Assembly (NCBI GenBank): GCA_008729055.1
Contig: SDUX01000006.1
Span: 1,435,501 to 1,499,500, forward strand
From: Pyropia haitanensis
Taxonomy: Eukaryota > Rhodophyta > Bangiophyceae > Bangiales > Bangiaceae
Reading direction: 5' to 3'
DNA length: 64,000 nucleotides
The translations under genes were made by a program, and so were the position numbers. Positions within the stretch are counted from its first letter, which is position 1, and each line of letters starts with the position of its first letter. Of the stretch, positions 47,978-57,885 are shown in pieces. The notes below the pieces were generated by a model that did not search any database, had not been told where the DNA came from, and saw only the letters and a list, made by a program, of their open reading frames with translations.

Positions 47978-48880
47978 GGCACGCGGCAAGCCCGGGCGGG
48001 GGGGGTGGGGGGGGGGGGGGGGGGGGTTCCGGGGGGGAACCCCGAGGCGCGCGGGAGCGGATTGGGGGGGGGGGGGGTGGGGGGGGGCGGGGGGCGCGAC
48101 AGCAGTGGGCGGCGCGCCGCGGACGGGACGGAACGGGCGGCTCGCCACGATGCGCGGTGCGGCCTCCCGAGTCAAGTGTGCTGTCGTCACCGGCACGCGC
48201 ACAAAGGGGGGGACGTGGGCGCTGCGCGTCTCGCCGGGATCCGCCGCATCCGGTTTTCACTCTTTTTTTGGTTCCATAGCCGCGGGCCGCGTTTTCGTCG
48301 TACTTGGCATGTACGACTTGGACTATAGTGTTTGGCAGTGGCCACCAGGTGGCCCCCCCCCCAGATCGACGCCCGCACGCCAGCGACTGTTGCGCCCACA
48401 GCGGTGCCGCCCCGTTTTGCAGTGCGGCAGCTGCCAGCGCGGCCGGGACGCTTGGCGGCGCTCTATAAAAGCCGCGCCGCGGGCGGTGCCAGGTGCGCGA
48501 CGCCGCCGCCACCACCGCCGCCGCCCCCCCCCACCGCCGCGGCCGCCGCCTCGCGCACGCCCTGCCTGCGCGCCCACACGCCGTCGGCGCGGGCCGACGC
48601 GGCCACGGCGGCGGCCACGAGGCTGCTAGCCGCGCGTCGGCGGCGGCCGACGGCCCCGCCGGTGCCGCGGCCGCCCGTCGGGGACGCGCGGCCGGCTCGG
48701 CCGCCGCGGCGGGTGCGCCGTCCCGGCCCCGCCGGCCGCGCCGCGCTCGGCGCCGCCGACGGCGCGGCCGCCGCGGCGACGGGCGGCCACGGGGACCGCC
48801 GCCGCCCCCGCCCCGTCTGTGCCCGCCGCCGCGCCGCCGCGGCCGGCCACACCCGCGCTTTGCCGCGGCGGCCCGATGGG
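47978..48880. other. DUF4211 5' flank and following non-coding stretch
   Basis: The first ~110 nt are G runs on the plus strand, i.e. the C-rich leader of the minus-strand DUF4211 gene. An island of lower GC at 48140-48330 follows, then a TATA-like element at 48473. No coding sequence is supported. Confidence 0.45.
48473..48479 (+). promoter_or_regulatory. Candidate TATA box (CTATAAAAGC)
   Basis: A good TATA consensus in an otherwise GC-saturated context, oriented for plus-strand transcription starting near 48505. No convincing coding sequence starts directly downstream; the nearest plus-strand candidate is the small ORF at 50035. It could drive a non-coding or unspliced transcript, or be fortuitous. 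Confidence 0.3.
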
Positions 48881-49600
48881 GACGCCCCCGCCGGCGCGCG
48901 GGGGTGCTGGGGGCGCGCCCCACGGCGCGCGGCGGCCGCGCCCGCTGTCGGCGCTGGCCAAGGTACCCGACCCGCCGTGGCTCGCCACGGCCCGCGCGCA
49001 CGCTGTGGACAAGGCCGGCGGCGCGGCCGTGGCGGCCACGGACCGGGGGGTTCACCCAGCACCCGCCGCAGCTGCAGCTGTCGTCGCTCCACCTTGGCAC
49101 CGTCCCGGGTGATGCGCGCACGTCGCGGCAGCCGGTATCGGCAGCACCGCCCCAGCCACACGCCTGGCCTCGCCTGCACCGTCGGCGACACGGGCGACCG
49201 CGCCAGTCGCGATGATGACCAAGGGCCCGCCCCACGCCGTGGCCGTCTCGGTTCGCGCTTACGCTATTGACGAGGCCGGCGGCACGACCGTGGCGGCCAC
49301 CGATGGGGGCGGGACGGGGCGCTGCCACCCCGGCCGCGCCCAGCCCCAGCGCCCTTGCGGCGGCGGCAGCCCTTTTGGGTGACGCTCCCTACGAGCGGGC
49401 CCCGTGCGCGACGCCCACACTGGCTCAAGTACCCGACCCGCCCGCGCGGGCGCTGCTCCCGCGCGCACCCCAGTTGCCGCGCTACCAAAACGTCCGTCGA
49501 CCGCCCACGACCCGACCAACCGTGGCCGTCACGGTTCGCGCTCACGCAATTGGCAAGCCGGCGGCGCGGCCGTGGCGGCTGCGGTCTGGGATCGGAGCGG
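48880..49600. repeat. Diverged interspersed repeat, about three copies
   Basis: A unit combining GTACCCGACCCGCC, then CGTGGCCGTC-CGGTTCGCGC-ACGC, then AAGGCCGGCGGCGCGGCCGT and GGCGGCCACGG recurs around 48963-49040, partially at 49235-49303, and again at 49431-49590. Copies are diverged and separated by unique DNA. Minus-strand translation shows the same GRHGRAAGLVNSVSANRDGHG-like string in each, but frames differ and I do not consider it a gene. A (CAG)n tract follows at about 49840-49875. Confidence 0.6.
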
Positions 49601-49841
49601 GCGTTGCCCCCAAGGGGCCGGTCGTCCCATACCAAGCTCGCGGTGGCCGACGTGGATGCGCGTGTCCCGCCACCATACGTCCTGTCGCCGTTTGCCCCTG
49701 CCGTCGCCGGGTGGCCAAGTCGACGAACGCGCAGATATACGTGGACCGCCGCTGCAAATGCCAACAGCGCCACCGGCACAGAACACACGACACGATTGCC
49801 ACGAGCGGCTGCGCCAATGCCGTCAGCCTCTCCACCGTAGC

Positions 49842-49874
<33 letters not shown>

Positions 49875-50034
49875 CAACGCCTCTGCCACCGCCATCATCA
49901 GCCGTCTCACTGAGCCACAACACCGATCCCGGGACACCAATGGCGCCAGTAGCCGCGCAACCACTTCTCGCACCAGCGCCATCACGGCCACATGTGTTTG
50001 AACGCCTTGGCACCCCAACCTCCTCACGCGCCCA

Positions 50035-50391
50035 ATGGACAGCAACGATGACGACGACCACCACGACGAAGACGCTGCGACCGACGATGCGACCGACGAT
50101 GAAGTGGATGACGGCCAGACCAGTGCAGCGACCCCCACCTCACCATTGACGCTGCCGCCGCGGCCATTGCCACCAAGCCCTTGCCCGTCACACACGCACA
50201 CACGCTCCATTGTTCCTGGCCACAATGAGGCCGCCGTCGCTGCCGCTGCTGCTGCTGCTGCATTGCCACCACCACGCCACGCCATGAACCGCTTGTGCCG
50301 CCGGACTGCCAGCGTCGCCGACCAAACTGCCTGCTTGCCAATCCTGCCAGCAACTCGCCCGCACACGCATGCCCGCTCCCGCCTCTCATGA
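50035..50391 (+). CDS. Possible small acidic protein (118 aa), unverified
   Basis: ATG 50035 opens MDSNDDDDHHDEDAATDDAT, an acidic start with a repeated ATDD unit, then a Pro/Thr/Ser-rich stretch, poly-Ala and a Cys/Arg-containing tail ending at TGA 50391. A short C-rich leader precedes it. No family is recognised, and the later half looks compositional. It may be a real small protein, the first exon of a spliced gene, or chance. Confidence 0.25.
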   Translation: MDSNDDDDHHDEDAATDDATDDEVDDGQTSAATPTSPLTLPPRPLPPSPCPSHTHTRSIVPGHNEAAVAAAAAAAALPPPRHAMNRLCRRTASVADQTACLPILPATRPHTHARSRLS

Positions 50392-51330
50392 CCATGCTGC
50401 CAGTGCCTGCTGTCGGATGCATTAGTTGCCACTTGCCATGCTGCCAGTGCCTGCCAGTGCCTCGATTTGTTGCCACCTGTTTGCCTGCCGCCCATGCATG
50501 CCACGAGGTTGACTTGGTGCCACCTGCCTGCTCGAGTTCCTGGTCTGGACCTGTTTCTTGCGCTTGCCCCTGGACCCTGCGTTGCTTCTGGTTGCCCGTT
50601 CCGGTTTGCCCGCTCTGGTTCCCTGGTCCGGTTTGCTTGAGTTCCCCTGCGTATCTATCCCCTCGCTTGATCGCTTGTGGTGGTGCGGTCCACTCGCCCT
50701 CCACGGCGTCCGGCTCCTGCGCACGCACGGCGTGCTGGCCGGCGGCAGCCACCCCCCCCTGTGGGTGCGCGCTGCTGCTGGCCCGCGCCGTGCGTCGTGC
50801 CATCCATGGCGGCGCGTGCCCGCCGCGGCGGCCGTGGCGCGTGGCGGCACCCGCGGCCGCTGCGCGACCGCGGCTGCCGCGGCGTCTGGGCGCGCGCCGC
50901 CGCCGTCGACGCGGGGGTCCCTGCTGGCGCGCTGCCCCTTTTGGGGGCACGCGCGCCAGCGGGGCGCCGCCGCCGCGGCACCCGCCGGGCGGTGGGGGGG
51001 GGGTGTGGCGCCCGCGGCTGCACCCCGCCTCTGCTGCGATGCGGCGGTGTGTAAAAGCATCGACGGACAGTTCCTTTTTGTGTTGGTGTCCCTCCCCATT
51101 GTATGTAGGATGTTGGTTGTGTATGGTCGGCACCCTTGTCTACGCATGTGGTGACGCTATTGTTTCGATTCGCCGCGTGGGCTGGTCGCCGTCATGGCCA
51201 CCATCTGTAGTACTCTTCCAAACTGAAAAGACGGTGCTGGTTATCCCTCGTCCGTGCACGCGGCGCACGAGCGGCACTGACCCGGACGACCAGTGTCCCG
51301 CGGCGGTGACCGAGGTACCCGCCAGCCATC
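50392..51330. other. No gene supported downstream of the methyltransferase gene
   Basis: Mixed composition with less G-run content. Around 50400-50660 the plus strand is rich in short TGCC/GCCTG motifs; around 51060-51260 the DNA is comparatively AT-rich. No family-like frame is found. It adjoins the 3' end of the minus-strand methyltransferase gene. Confidence 0.45.
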
Positions 51331-51705
51331 TCATCCCTGCCAGCCGCCCCCCCCACCGCGGCCCCCACCGCGGCCCCCACCGCGGCCGCCACGGCCACCC
51401 CCCGGCCGCCGCCGCCACGACCGCCCCCCCCCCCCCCCCGCCGCTGCGGGCACCGCCGTCGCCCCCCCACCCACCCCGCGCACCCCCCCTCCCACCCCCG
51501 GGACCACCGCGTCCACCACCGCCGCCGCGGCCGCCCGCCCCTCCACGGCGGCCACCGCCGCCGCCGTCACCGCCACGACTGGCGCCCCCTCCCCCCCCCC
51601 CCCCTCCCCCCCCCCCCGCGGCTCCCGCACCACCTCCCACTCCCAGTCCTCGGTCTCATCCTCGTAGTAGTCTTCCTCATCCCACCCGTCCCAGTCTCCC
51701 ACGGC

Positions 51706-51756
<51 letters not shown>

Positions 51757-52722
51757 CACCGCCGCAGCGTCGCGGGCGGCCAGGCGGGCGCGCCAGCCAC
51801 CGCCGCTGCCGGCGGCGCCCCCCCCTGCACCCCCCCCCGCGCGGCCGCCGCCACGGCCGCCGCGCCCACCCCCAGCCGCCGCCGCCGACCCGCCGCCGCG
51901 GCTGGCGGCGCGCCCGCCCGCATCGGCACGCGCCCCCCCCCCCCCGGCGTGTACGCGCGGCGGTCAAAGACGACGAGCGTCTCGATGGCGTCGGCGCCCG
52001 GAAAAAAGACCGCCGCCTCTGCGTGGCGGACCACCCAGCCCGCGCGCACCAGCCGCGTCGCGTCGCGGCGGAGGCTGGCCGCCCCGCAGCTGACATAAAT
52101 GACCCGCTGGAGGCCGCCGCCGCGCCCCGGCGCCTCGGCGAGGGCGTCGAGGAGCGCCGCGTCGAGCCCCCCGCGGGGCGGGTCCACCACCGCCACGTCC
52201 GCGGCGGCGAGCAGGTGCGCCAGCTCCCCGCCCGCGCCGACCACGTACGACGCGGCGGGGCGGACGTGCGCGGGGAGGGCGGCGGCGGAGCGGCGGAACG
52301 GGCCCGCCGCGGCGGGGTTGACGTCCGACGCGACCAGCGACGACAGCCGCCGGTGGACGAGCGCGACGAGGCCAATCGCGCCAACGCCCGCGCAGTACTC
52401 GGTGACGGCCGAGCGCTCGGGGAGGTGCGGCAGCAGCCGGCCGAGGAGCGCCTCAAACGCGTCGAGGTTGGCCTGCCGGAACGACGCGGGCGCAAAGTGC
52501 ACGGGCACCCCGTGGAGGCGGTCGATGAGCGTCGGCGGCCCGTGCAGCGTGTCGTACCGGTACGGCTGCGGGGTGAGGATGACGTTGCTCGTCGACGGGT
52601 TGTAGTGGAGGGTGATCGAGTGCCACACGACGGCGGGGGGGAAGAGCGCCGCGTCCAGGCCGGCGTCGGCGCCGTCGGCGGCGGCCGCCGCGCCCGCGCC
52701 AGCCGCGGGCGCGTCGCCGCCG

Positions 52723-52770
<48 letters not shown>

Positions 52771-53813
52771 TCCCCCCTCCCAGACGCGTCCCGCGACCGC
52801 GCCTGCTGCGCCGCCCACAGGGCCTTGACCAGCCGCGGCGCCGCGGGCGCCGCCTCCTTCCACCCCCCCGCGTTGAGCACCAGCACCAGCTGCACGGCGC
52901 CCGTCGACCGCTGCACGTTCATCACCACGTACCGGAGGAGCCCCTCGTGGGCGGCCTCGTCGTACGCGTCGACGCCCGCCGCGACAGCCGCGCGGACCAC
53001 CTCCGCCGCCCCCGCGTTGATGGCCGGGTGGTGCACCGCGCAGCGGGGGATGGACACCACGTCGTGGCTGCCCCGCTCAAAGAGGCCCACCACGGGGGGC
53101 GCGCCCTTGGACCGCCCCGGCCGGACGGCGAGCTTGGCGTGCGTCCGCCACCCGTACGTGGGGCCGACGGTGGTGGCGGCGGCGAGGCCCGGCGCGTAGC
53201 CGAGGTCCGCCCGAAAGTACGCGTCGGCGGCGGCGAGGACGGGCGGCCTGCCGACCGACCGCTCGAGCGTGCACCCGGAGCACGCGGCAAAGTGCTCGCA
53301 GTAGAGGCCGTCGCCGCCCGCCGCGGCCCGCCCCGCGGCGGTCGCCGCCACCACCGCCGCGCGCGCCTTGGCCGCCAGCGCCGGCGGCGGCGGCGCGGCG
53401 CGGCCGCCGCGGCGGCCGCCGGCGCCACCCGCGGCGGCGCCCCCGCCACGCCCCGTCGCGCCAGGCGTGACGCGCCGCCGCGCGGCGGCGGCGGCCGAGG
53501 CGGCGGTGGCGGTGGCGGCCGCGTCGGCGGCGCCGCTGCCGACCGACGTGGCGCGGGTGAAGAGCGCGCGGCGGGTGACGGCAAACGCGTCGCCGCAGCG
53601 GGAGCAGACGACCGACATGCCCGCCGCGGCGGGCGTGTAGAGGTAGCAGGTCGTGCACCGGCGGCAGCGGATAAACGTGTCGGCCGCGGGGGGGGCGGCG
53701 CCGTCGGCCGTGGCCGCGGGGGGGGGGGCATCCCCAGCGGGGTGCAGGTGCACCGACGCGCCGCTCTGCCAGTCGACGCCGCGGACGACGCGCAGGCCCC
53801 GCCGTGGCCGCCG

Positions 53814-53881
<68 letters not shown>

Positions 53882-53992
53882 CCACCGGCTCGGCCGCACC
53901 GTCGGCTGGGGACGGGGACAGGGCGGCAGCAGACACCTCCCCGCCCGTCACTGACGCGGCGCCGCCAGCGGGCGGGGTTGGCAGTGGTGGTG

Positions 53993-54024
<32 letters not shown>

Positions 54025-54299
54025 TCTGCCGCCGGCCCGCCGGCAGGCGCCGCCGCCGCCGACGACGCTGCCGGCGGGGTGGCCCGGCGGCGTGCCGCCG
54101 GCGGCCGCGCCGCCCCCGCCGGCCGGCGGCGAGGCACCGCCGCGGCCGCGGTGGCGGCGGCGGCCGCCCACGCGAGCCGCGCTGGCCCCACCGGCGGGCC
54201 GCCGACGCCAAACGCCAGGCGGCCGGCGGCCGGCGGCGCGGGGGGCGGGGGGGCGGCAGGCGGCCGGCACCCGTCAGGGGAGACGGAAAGTCCTTGCAT
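51331..54299 (-). CDS. TrmA/RumA-family RNA (uracil-5)-methyltransferase with zinc ribbon and RGG-like tail
   Basis: Family members transfer methyl from SAM to C5 of uracil in tRNA or rRNA. ATG 54299 (MQGLSVSPDG) follows a C-rich leader. Order of parts: low-complexity N-region; a CxxC...CxxC zinc ribbon, RCRRCTTCYLYT-VVCSRCGDAF, near 210-235; the four-Cys cluster region CEHFAACSGC near 333, possibly an Fe-S site; substrate and SAM motifs EYCAGVGAIGLVAL (about 632) and VVDPPRGGLD (about 705); and catalytic Cys738 in IYVSCGAASLRRD. After the catalytic domain the frame changes at a 13-nt C run (51933-51945). The new frame gives RGG-type repeats (GGGRGGRGGGR), then an acidic-aromatic stretch DWDGWDEEDYYEDETEDWEW and more Gly/Arg, ending at TGA 51331. 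The tail is inferred to bind RNA or protein. About 990 aa, longer than bacterial homologues. Plant-type homologues of this fold are organellar or nuclear; location here is undetermined. Confidence 0.93.
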
Positions 54300-54330
54300 G
54301 GTGTCTGTGCGGGGGGGGGGGAAGGGGGGG

Positions 54331-54406
54331 TGGGGCGGAGCAGGTGGCGGAGGGGGGGTGGGGCGGAGCAGGTGGCGGGGGGGGGGTGGGATGGAGCAGG
54401 TGGCGG
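54331..54406 (-). repeat. Three copies of a 28-bp tandem repeat ahead of the methyltransferase start
   Basis: The plus-strand core TGGGGCGGAGCAGGTGGCGG occurs at 54331, 54359 and (with two substitutions) 54387, an exact 28-bp period. It lies 32-107 nt upstream of the minus-strand ATG at 54299, in its leader or promoter, and opposite the plus-strand ORF at 54702. Confidence 0.85.
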
Positions 54407-54701
54407 GGGCGGCGTGGACGCGGTTGGGAGGGGGAAGCGGGCGGCCGTCTGGTCGACGACCACGTGGCGGGGGGGACCAGGAGAGATCGGCGCGTCGACG
54501 GCGACGGCAATTTGTTCGGACAGTGGAATGGGTGGAACCCGTCGGCACGTTGCAGCACTCTCAAACGCGGCCGCGGCCGCCGTCCGATGGCCGGTTCCAC
54601 CCACGAGCGACGTCCCTGCCTCCCGCCCCTCTTCTCTCGTCGGACCCGGCTGTTCAACCGGGTCGACGCGTCGTGGGGCTCTTCCCCCCTCCCCTCGTGG
54701 C

Positions 54702-55109
54702 ATGGAATCCACCCCCACGTTCTCCGTGAACGCCAGCAACGGTGCTGGCACTGCACAGGCCCCCTTCCGCCTCCCCCCCCCATTCGTCCCGGTCCACGCG
54801 CCGCCCACCAGTCTTCCGGCACCGCCGCGGACCCGGGCTCTGCCGCTCGCGCAGCTAGGGGAATGCCCGCAGCCGCCGTCGGCCAGCGCGGTGTCGACCG
54901 CAAGCCCATTGCCCAGGGCGGCGGCGATGAGCGTCACGCGCACGGTCCTGCCCACAGCCGAATCGACGAGTGGGGACGCGGGGCGCGGTTGCCGCACGGG
55001 CGGCAGCCGCGACAGCGGCACCTGCAGCGACAGCGAACGACAGCGACGCTCGGGCGGACGGCCGCCTCATCCGTGGGCGGCGTCTGGCCTCGCGCCGTGC
55101 CGCCAGTGA
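54702..55109 (+). CDS. Possible small Ser/Pro-rich protein (135 aa)
   Basis: ATG 54702 (MESTPTFSVNASNGAGTAQA) follows a CT-rich leader and is divergent from the methyltransferase gene, 402 nt apart. The frame stays open to TAG/TGA-type stop at 55109 with moderately complex sequence (PRTRALPLAQLGECPQPPSA, AAAMSVTRTVLPTAESTSGD). It has no membrane helix or known motif. A minus-strand frame across the same DNA is also open, so the strand is not certain. AT-rich DNA just after the stop (about 55117-55145) would suit a 3' end. Confidence 0.33.
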   Translation: MESTPTFSVNASNGAGTAQAPFRLPPPFVPVHAPPTSLPAPPRTRALPLAQLGECPQPPSASAVSTASPLPRAAAMSVTRTVLPTAESTSGDAGRGCRTGGSRDSGTCSDSERQRRSGGRPPHPWAASGLAPCRQ

Positions 55110-56676
55110 ACGTGTGTTTTTTTTTCGTGCTTTATTGTTTTTCTATATTGCACCCGTAGCGGCGCGCGGCCGTCTCGTCAGCCCCGCCGCGGGTCGCGGC
55201 CAGCAGGCGCACCTACCTGCCAGACGGTAGGGGCATCCCCCCTCCCAGCGTTCGTCGCCAGGCACCACCCGCTGTGCAAGCACAGCACATTGGCCGACAC
55301 AACCACGTCTGCAACCCCCTTGGCCTCCTCCTCCCCCTGTGCGAGAGGTAGCCGCCCGGTTGGCCGGGTTTATTCTCCCAGATACCACCCACCGGTGACC
55401 CCATCCGCTCCCCGTCGTCAGCACGCAGACGCCCACACACCAAACACACTTGCGGAGGGGGTGGCCAGGGGAAGGCCAACGGCGACCCCGGCAAAGCGTA
55501 GCGCCCCTGGGGGTACACACCAAAACTGTAGGGTCAGGTGCGCGGTACCCCCACCCGCAGCGTGTCTAGCCCTCCCCTCCGCACACCCCCTCACGGTGCG
55601 CTGTGGCGGCATCCCGCGGGGCGGCAGGGCGTAGACCGCGAGCCGCCCACTTCATCTGGCCCGCAACCCACCGTGCACGGGGCGATTGACGCACAGCGCG
55701 CGGCTGCGGCTGCCAGCCGCGCCGCCTCTCCCGTCGTCCACCCTGTCGCCCGGCACCCCTCACCGCCTCCCCCTCCACCCCCGCTGACCCGGCGGTGGCG
55801 GATCAGGCGGGGGCGTGGACGGGCGCCCCCGCGGCGGCCGCGCCGCCAGCCACCCGGTGGGCGGGCGGGCGTCCGCGCCGCGCGAGCGCGGTCGGCGGTC
55901 GCGGCGACGCAGCCGCCGGCCGCGGGCCCCGTGTCGACGGGGGTGTGGGGGGGGCCGGGGGTGACCCTCCCCACCATCCATGCGCAGCAAAGCCGCCGCC
56001 GCCGTCACCATGTTGTCCGGTGAGCCTCCGCCGCGCTACCCACACAGTACCGACCGCGAGGGCCGACATGCCCACGTAGCCGCCGCTCATGCCAATGGCC
56101 AGGCGAAGGAGCTGCGCAGGGCGGTAGCCCATGCGGGCGGTTATGACAAGCACCTCTGTGCGGAGGAGGTACGGGCGTGGACACCGCCGCCGCCGCAGCG
56201 GCGCGCGGCACGACTGGCCGGCGGTCGTGGCGGGGGGGGGTTCGCGCGGCAGGCAGGCGTCGGCTCCGATGGCGCGTGACGGACGCCGTGGCCGTGCCGC
56301 ACTTTACCTCGAGCCCTTCACGAGGTGCTCTATGGCGTCAGACCCCACCCACGAGCGAAAAATCAGTGTAGAAAGATTTGTCATCGCTGCTGTTCTATGT
56401 TCGATGGATCCCGGGACACATCGCAGTCCGGTCCCGGTGCGATGGATCGCGGGATCCACGCTGGGGGTAGCCCACTCTGCCAGCCTAATGTTGGCAAGAC
56501 ACGAGCAAGCCGTCGTGTGCTGGCTGCACCGCACCAACGTCGGCACGATTGTGTCACCCGCACGCGATCTGCCTCTCACCCCTTCTGCTCCACCTCATCT
56601 TCCTTTTATAGAAGAAACTCCGCACCACTGCTCCCACCCCCGTCCCTCCAACCCCTCCCCCCTCCTTTCCCCCGCC
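55110..56676. other. Intergenic region containing a hairpin; no certain gene
   Basis: A minus-strand frame starting after a CACAG acceptor at 56156 reads VLVITARMGYRPAQLLRLAI then GMSGGYVGMSALAVGTVWVA, which looks like a genuine membrane-protein exon, but no partner exons or family could be identified. The rest is unremarkable. The right end (about 56630-56676) is the CT-rich leader of the next gene, with TTTTATAGAAG near 56605. Confidence 0.45.
56405..56458. repeat. 54-nt imperfect hairpin (inverted repeat)
   Basis: Outer arms TGGATCCCG (56405-56413) and CGGGATCCA (56450-56458) are perfect reverse complements. Inner arms CATCGCA (56419-56425) and TGCGATG (56438-56444) also pair, and the loop contains CCGG twice, which can pair again. 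It lies 219 nt upstream of the zinc-domain gene start. Confidence 0.8.
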
Positions 56677-57434
56677 ATGGAAGTCCAATTTTACTCCTGC
56701 TGGCGCTGCGGCACGCGCCTGTTTGGCGCTGACGAGGTCCGCCACTCGGCGGCGGTCGCCGCCGCCGCCGCCACCCCCCCCCCTCCAAGGCCAAGGCGTT
56801 TCGTCACGGGGGCGCGTCGGGCACGGCCGCGGCTGCCCGCGGCGGCCGCCCCGCCCGCCGTGCCGCGTACGTGTCCGCCAGCCGGCGGCAGGTGTGCACC
56901 TCCCTCTTCACCACCGCCGCCCCGGACTGGGCGGCCGCCATTGTGGCGGGCGAGCGGCCACCCGGCGGCGGCGATGGCGCAGGCGGAGGGCGTCACGGCG
57001 ACGGGGACGACACGGCGGGGGGCGGTGGCGGCGGCGGCGGCGGCGCGCACGCGGGTCCGCTCGACTGCCCGCGCTGCGCGGCGCGCGTCGGCGCGTACTG
57101 CTGGTCGGGGCGGCAGTGCTCGTGTGGGGTGTGGGTGACGCCCGCGTTCCAGTTTGGGGGGAGCAAGGTCGACGCCAAGCACGGCGACCGCATCGCGCGC
57201 GTGCCGGGGGGTGCGGGGGAGGGTGTGGCTGCTGCCGGCGGGGGCGCGCCAATGGGGACGACGGGTGCGGCGGAGGCGGCGGCGGCGGGGAAGGTGGTGG
57301 AGGCGGTGGAGTTGTTGGACGGGGGGGGTGGCCTGTTGGCGGGGGCGACAGCCGCCGTGCCCGCTGGACGGGGGGAGGCCGTCCTGGGAGGTAACGATGG
57401 GGAGGGCCACGTGGTCGCCGCCGCAGGTTCATGA
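56677..57434 (+). CDS. Stand-alone YVH1/DUSP12-type zinc-binding domain protein
   Basis: The protein matches the C-terminal zinc domain of YVH1/DUSP12, which in yeast and animals helps release Mrt4 from pre-60S ribosomes. First half: FYSCWRCGTRLF (Cys8, Cys11) at the very N-terminus. Second half: SRRQVCTSLFTT, PLDCPRCAARVGAYCW, RQCSCGVWVTPAFQF and SKVDAKH, all hallmark positions. ATG 56677 lies directly after a CT-rich leader, and nothing resembling the tyrosine-phosphatase domain precedes it, so the phosphatase part seems absent. The halves are in different frames, switching in a 10-nt C run (56774-56783) between them. A Gly-rich insert separates the Cys pairs. The final ~80 residues after the zinc domain are Gly/Ala-rich with VVEAVELLDG. 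About 252 aa. Convergent with TVP23 (451 nt between stops). Confidence 0.87.
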
Positions 57435-57885
57435 AGCAGTGGCACGCTGGAAGCGCTGGGGAAGGAGGCACGCCAGGGGCTGCCGGCACCAGTCAGACTG
57501 CCAACACGGCCGTACCCTAGTCTCATTGGCAACGTGCCGACCAGCATGGCGGTTCCACGTGACGTGCTTGCATACCCGACAGGACCAAAAAACAGCACAC
57601 AGGCAGGGCTCAACAGACCAAGCAACAAACACAGGGGGGCATTCGTGCGTTGCGATACAGGGCGAACGAGCACCACGGGCCGCGGGGGAGGGGGGAGGAG
57701 AAGTAGCTAGAGCGCGCACCAGGCCCACGAGCGTGGAATCCCCCATCGCCACGGGTGCGTCTGGCGTGCTGACCACCACCCGCGACGGCTAAGCGCCACC
57801 GGCGATTGGCGGTGTGTGCAGCACCAGCGTGCGCCAGGGGTTGGCGTGAGGCCACCTCGCGTGTCGCAAGGCAGTGCGGGGGTGC
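57435..57885. other. Convergent 3' region
   Basis: Moderate GC DNA between the stop codons of the zinc-domain gene and TVP23. No frame, RNA gene or strong terminator-like structure is seen. Confidence 0.5.

Noticed and set aside
43936..48279. 1447-codon plus-strand open frame
   Set aside because: It is the antisense shadow of the DUF4211 gene, whose minus-strand reading has clear domain motifs and a phase-matched intron.
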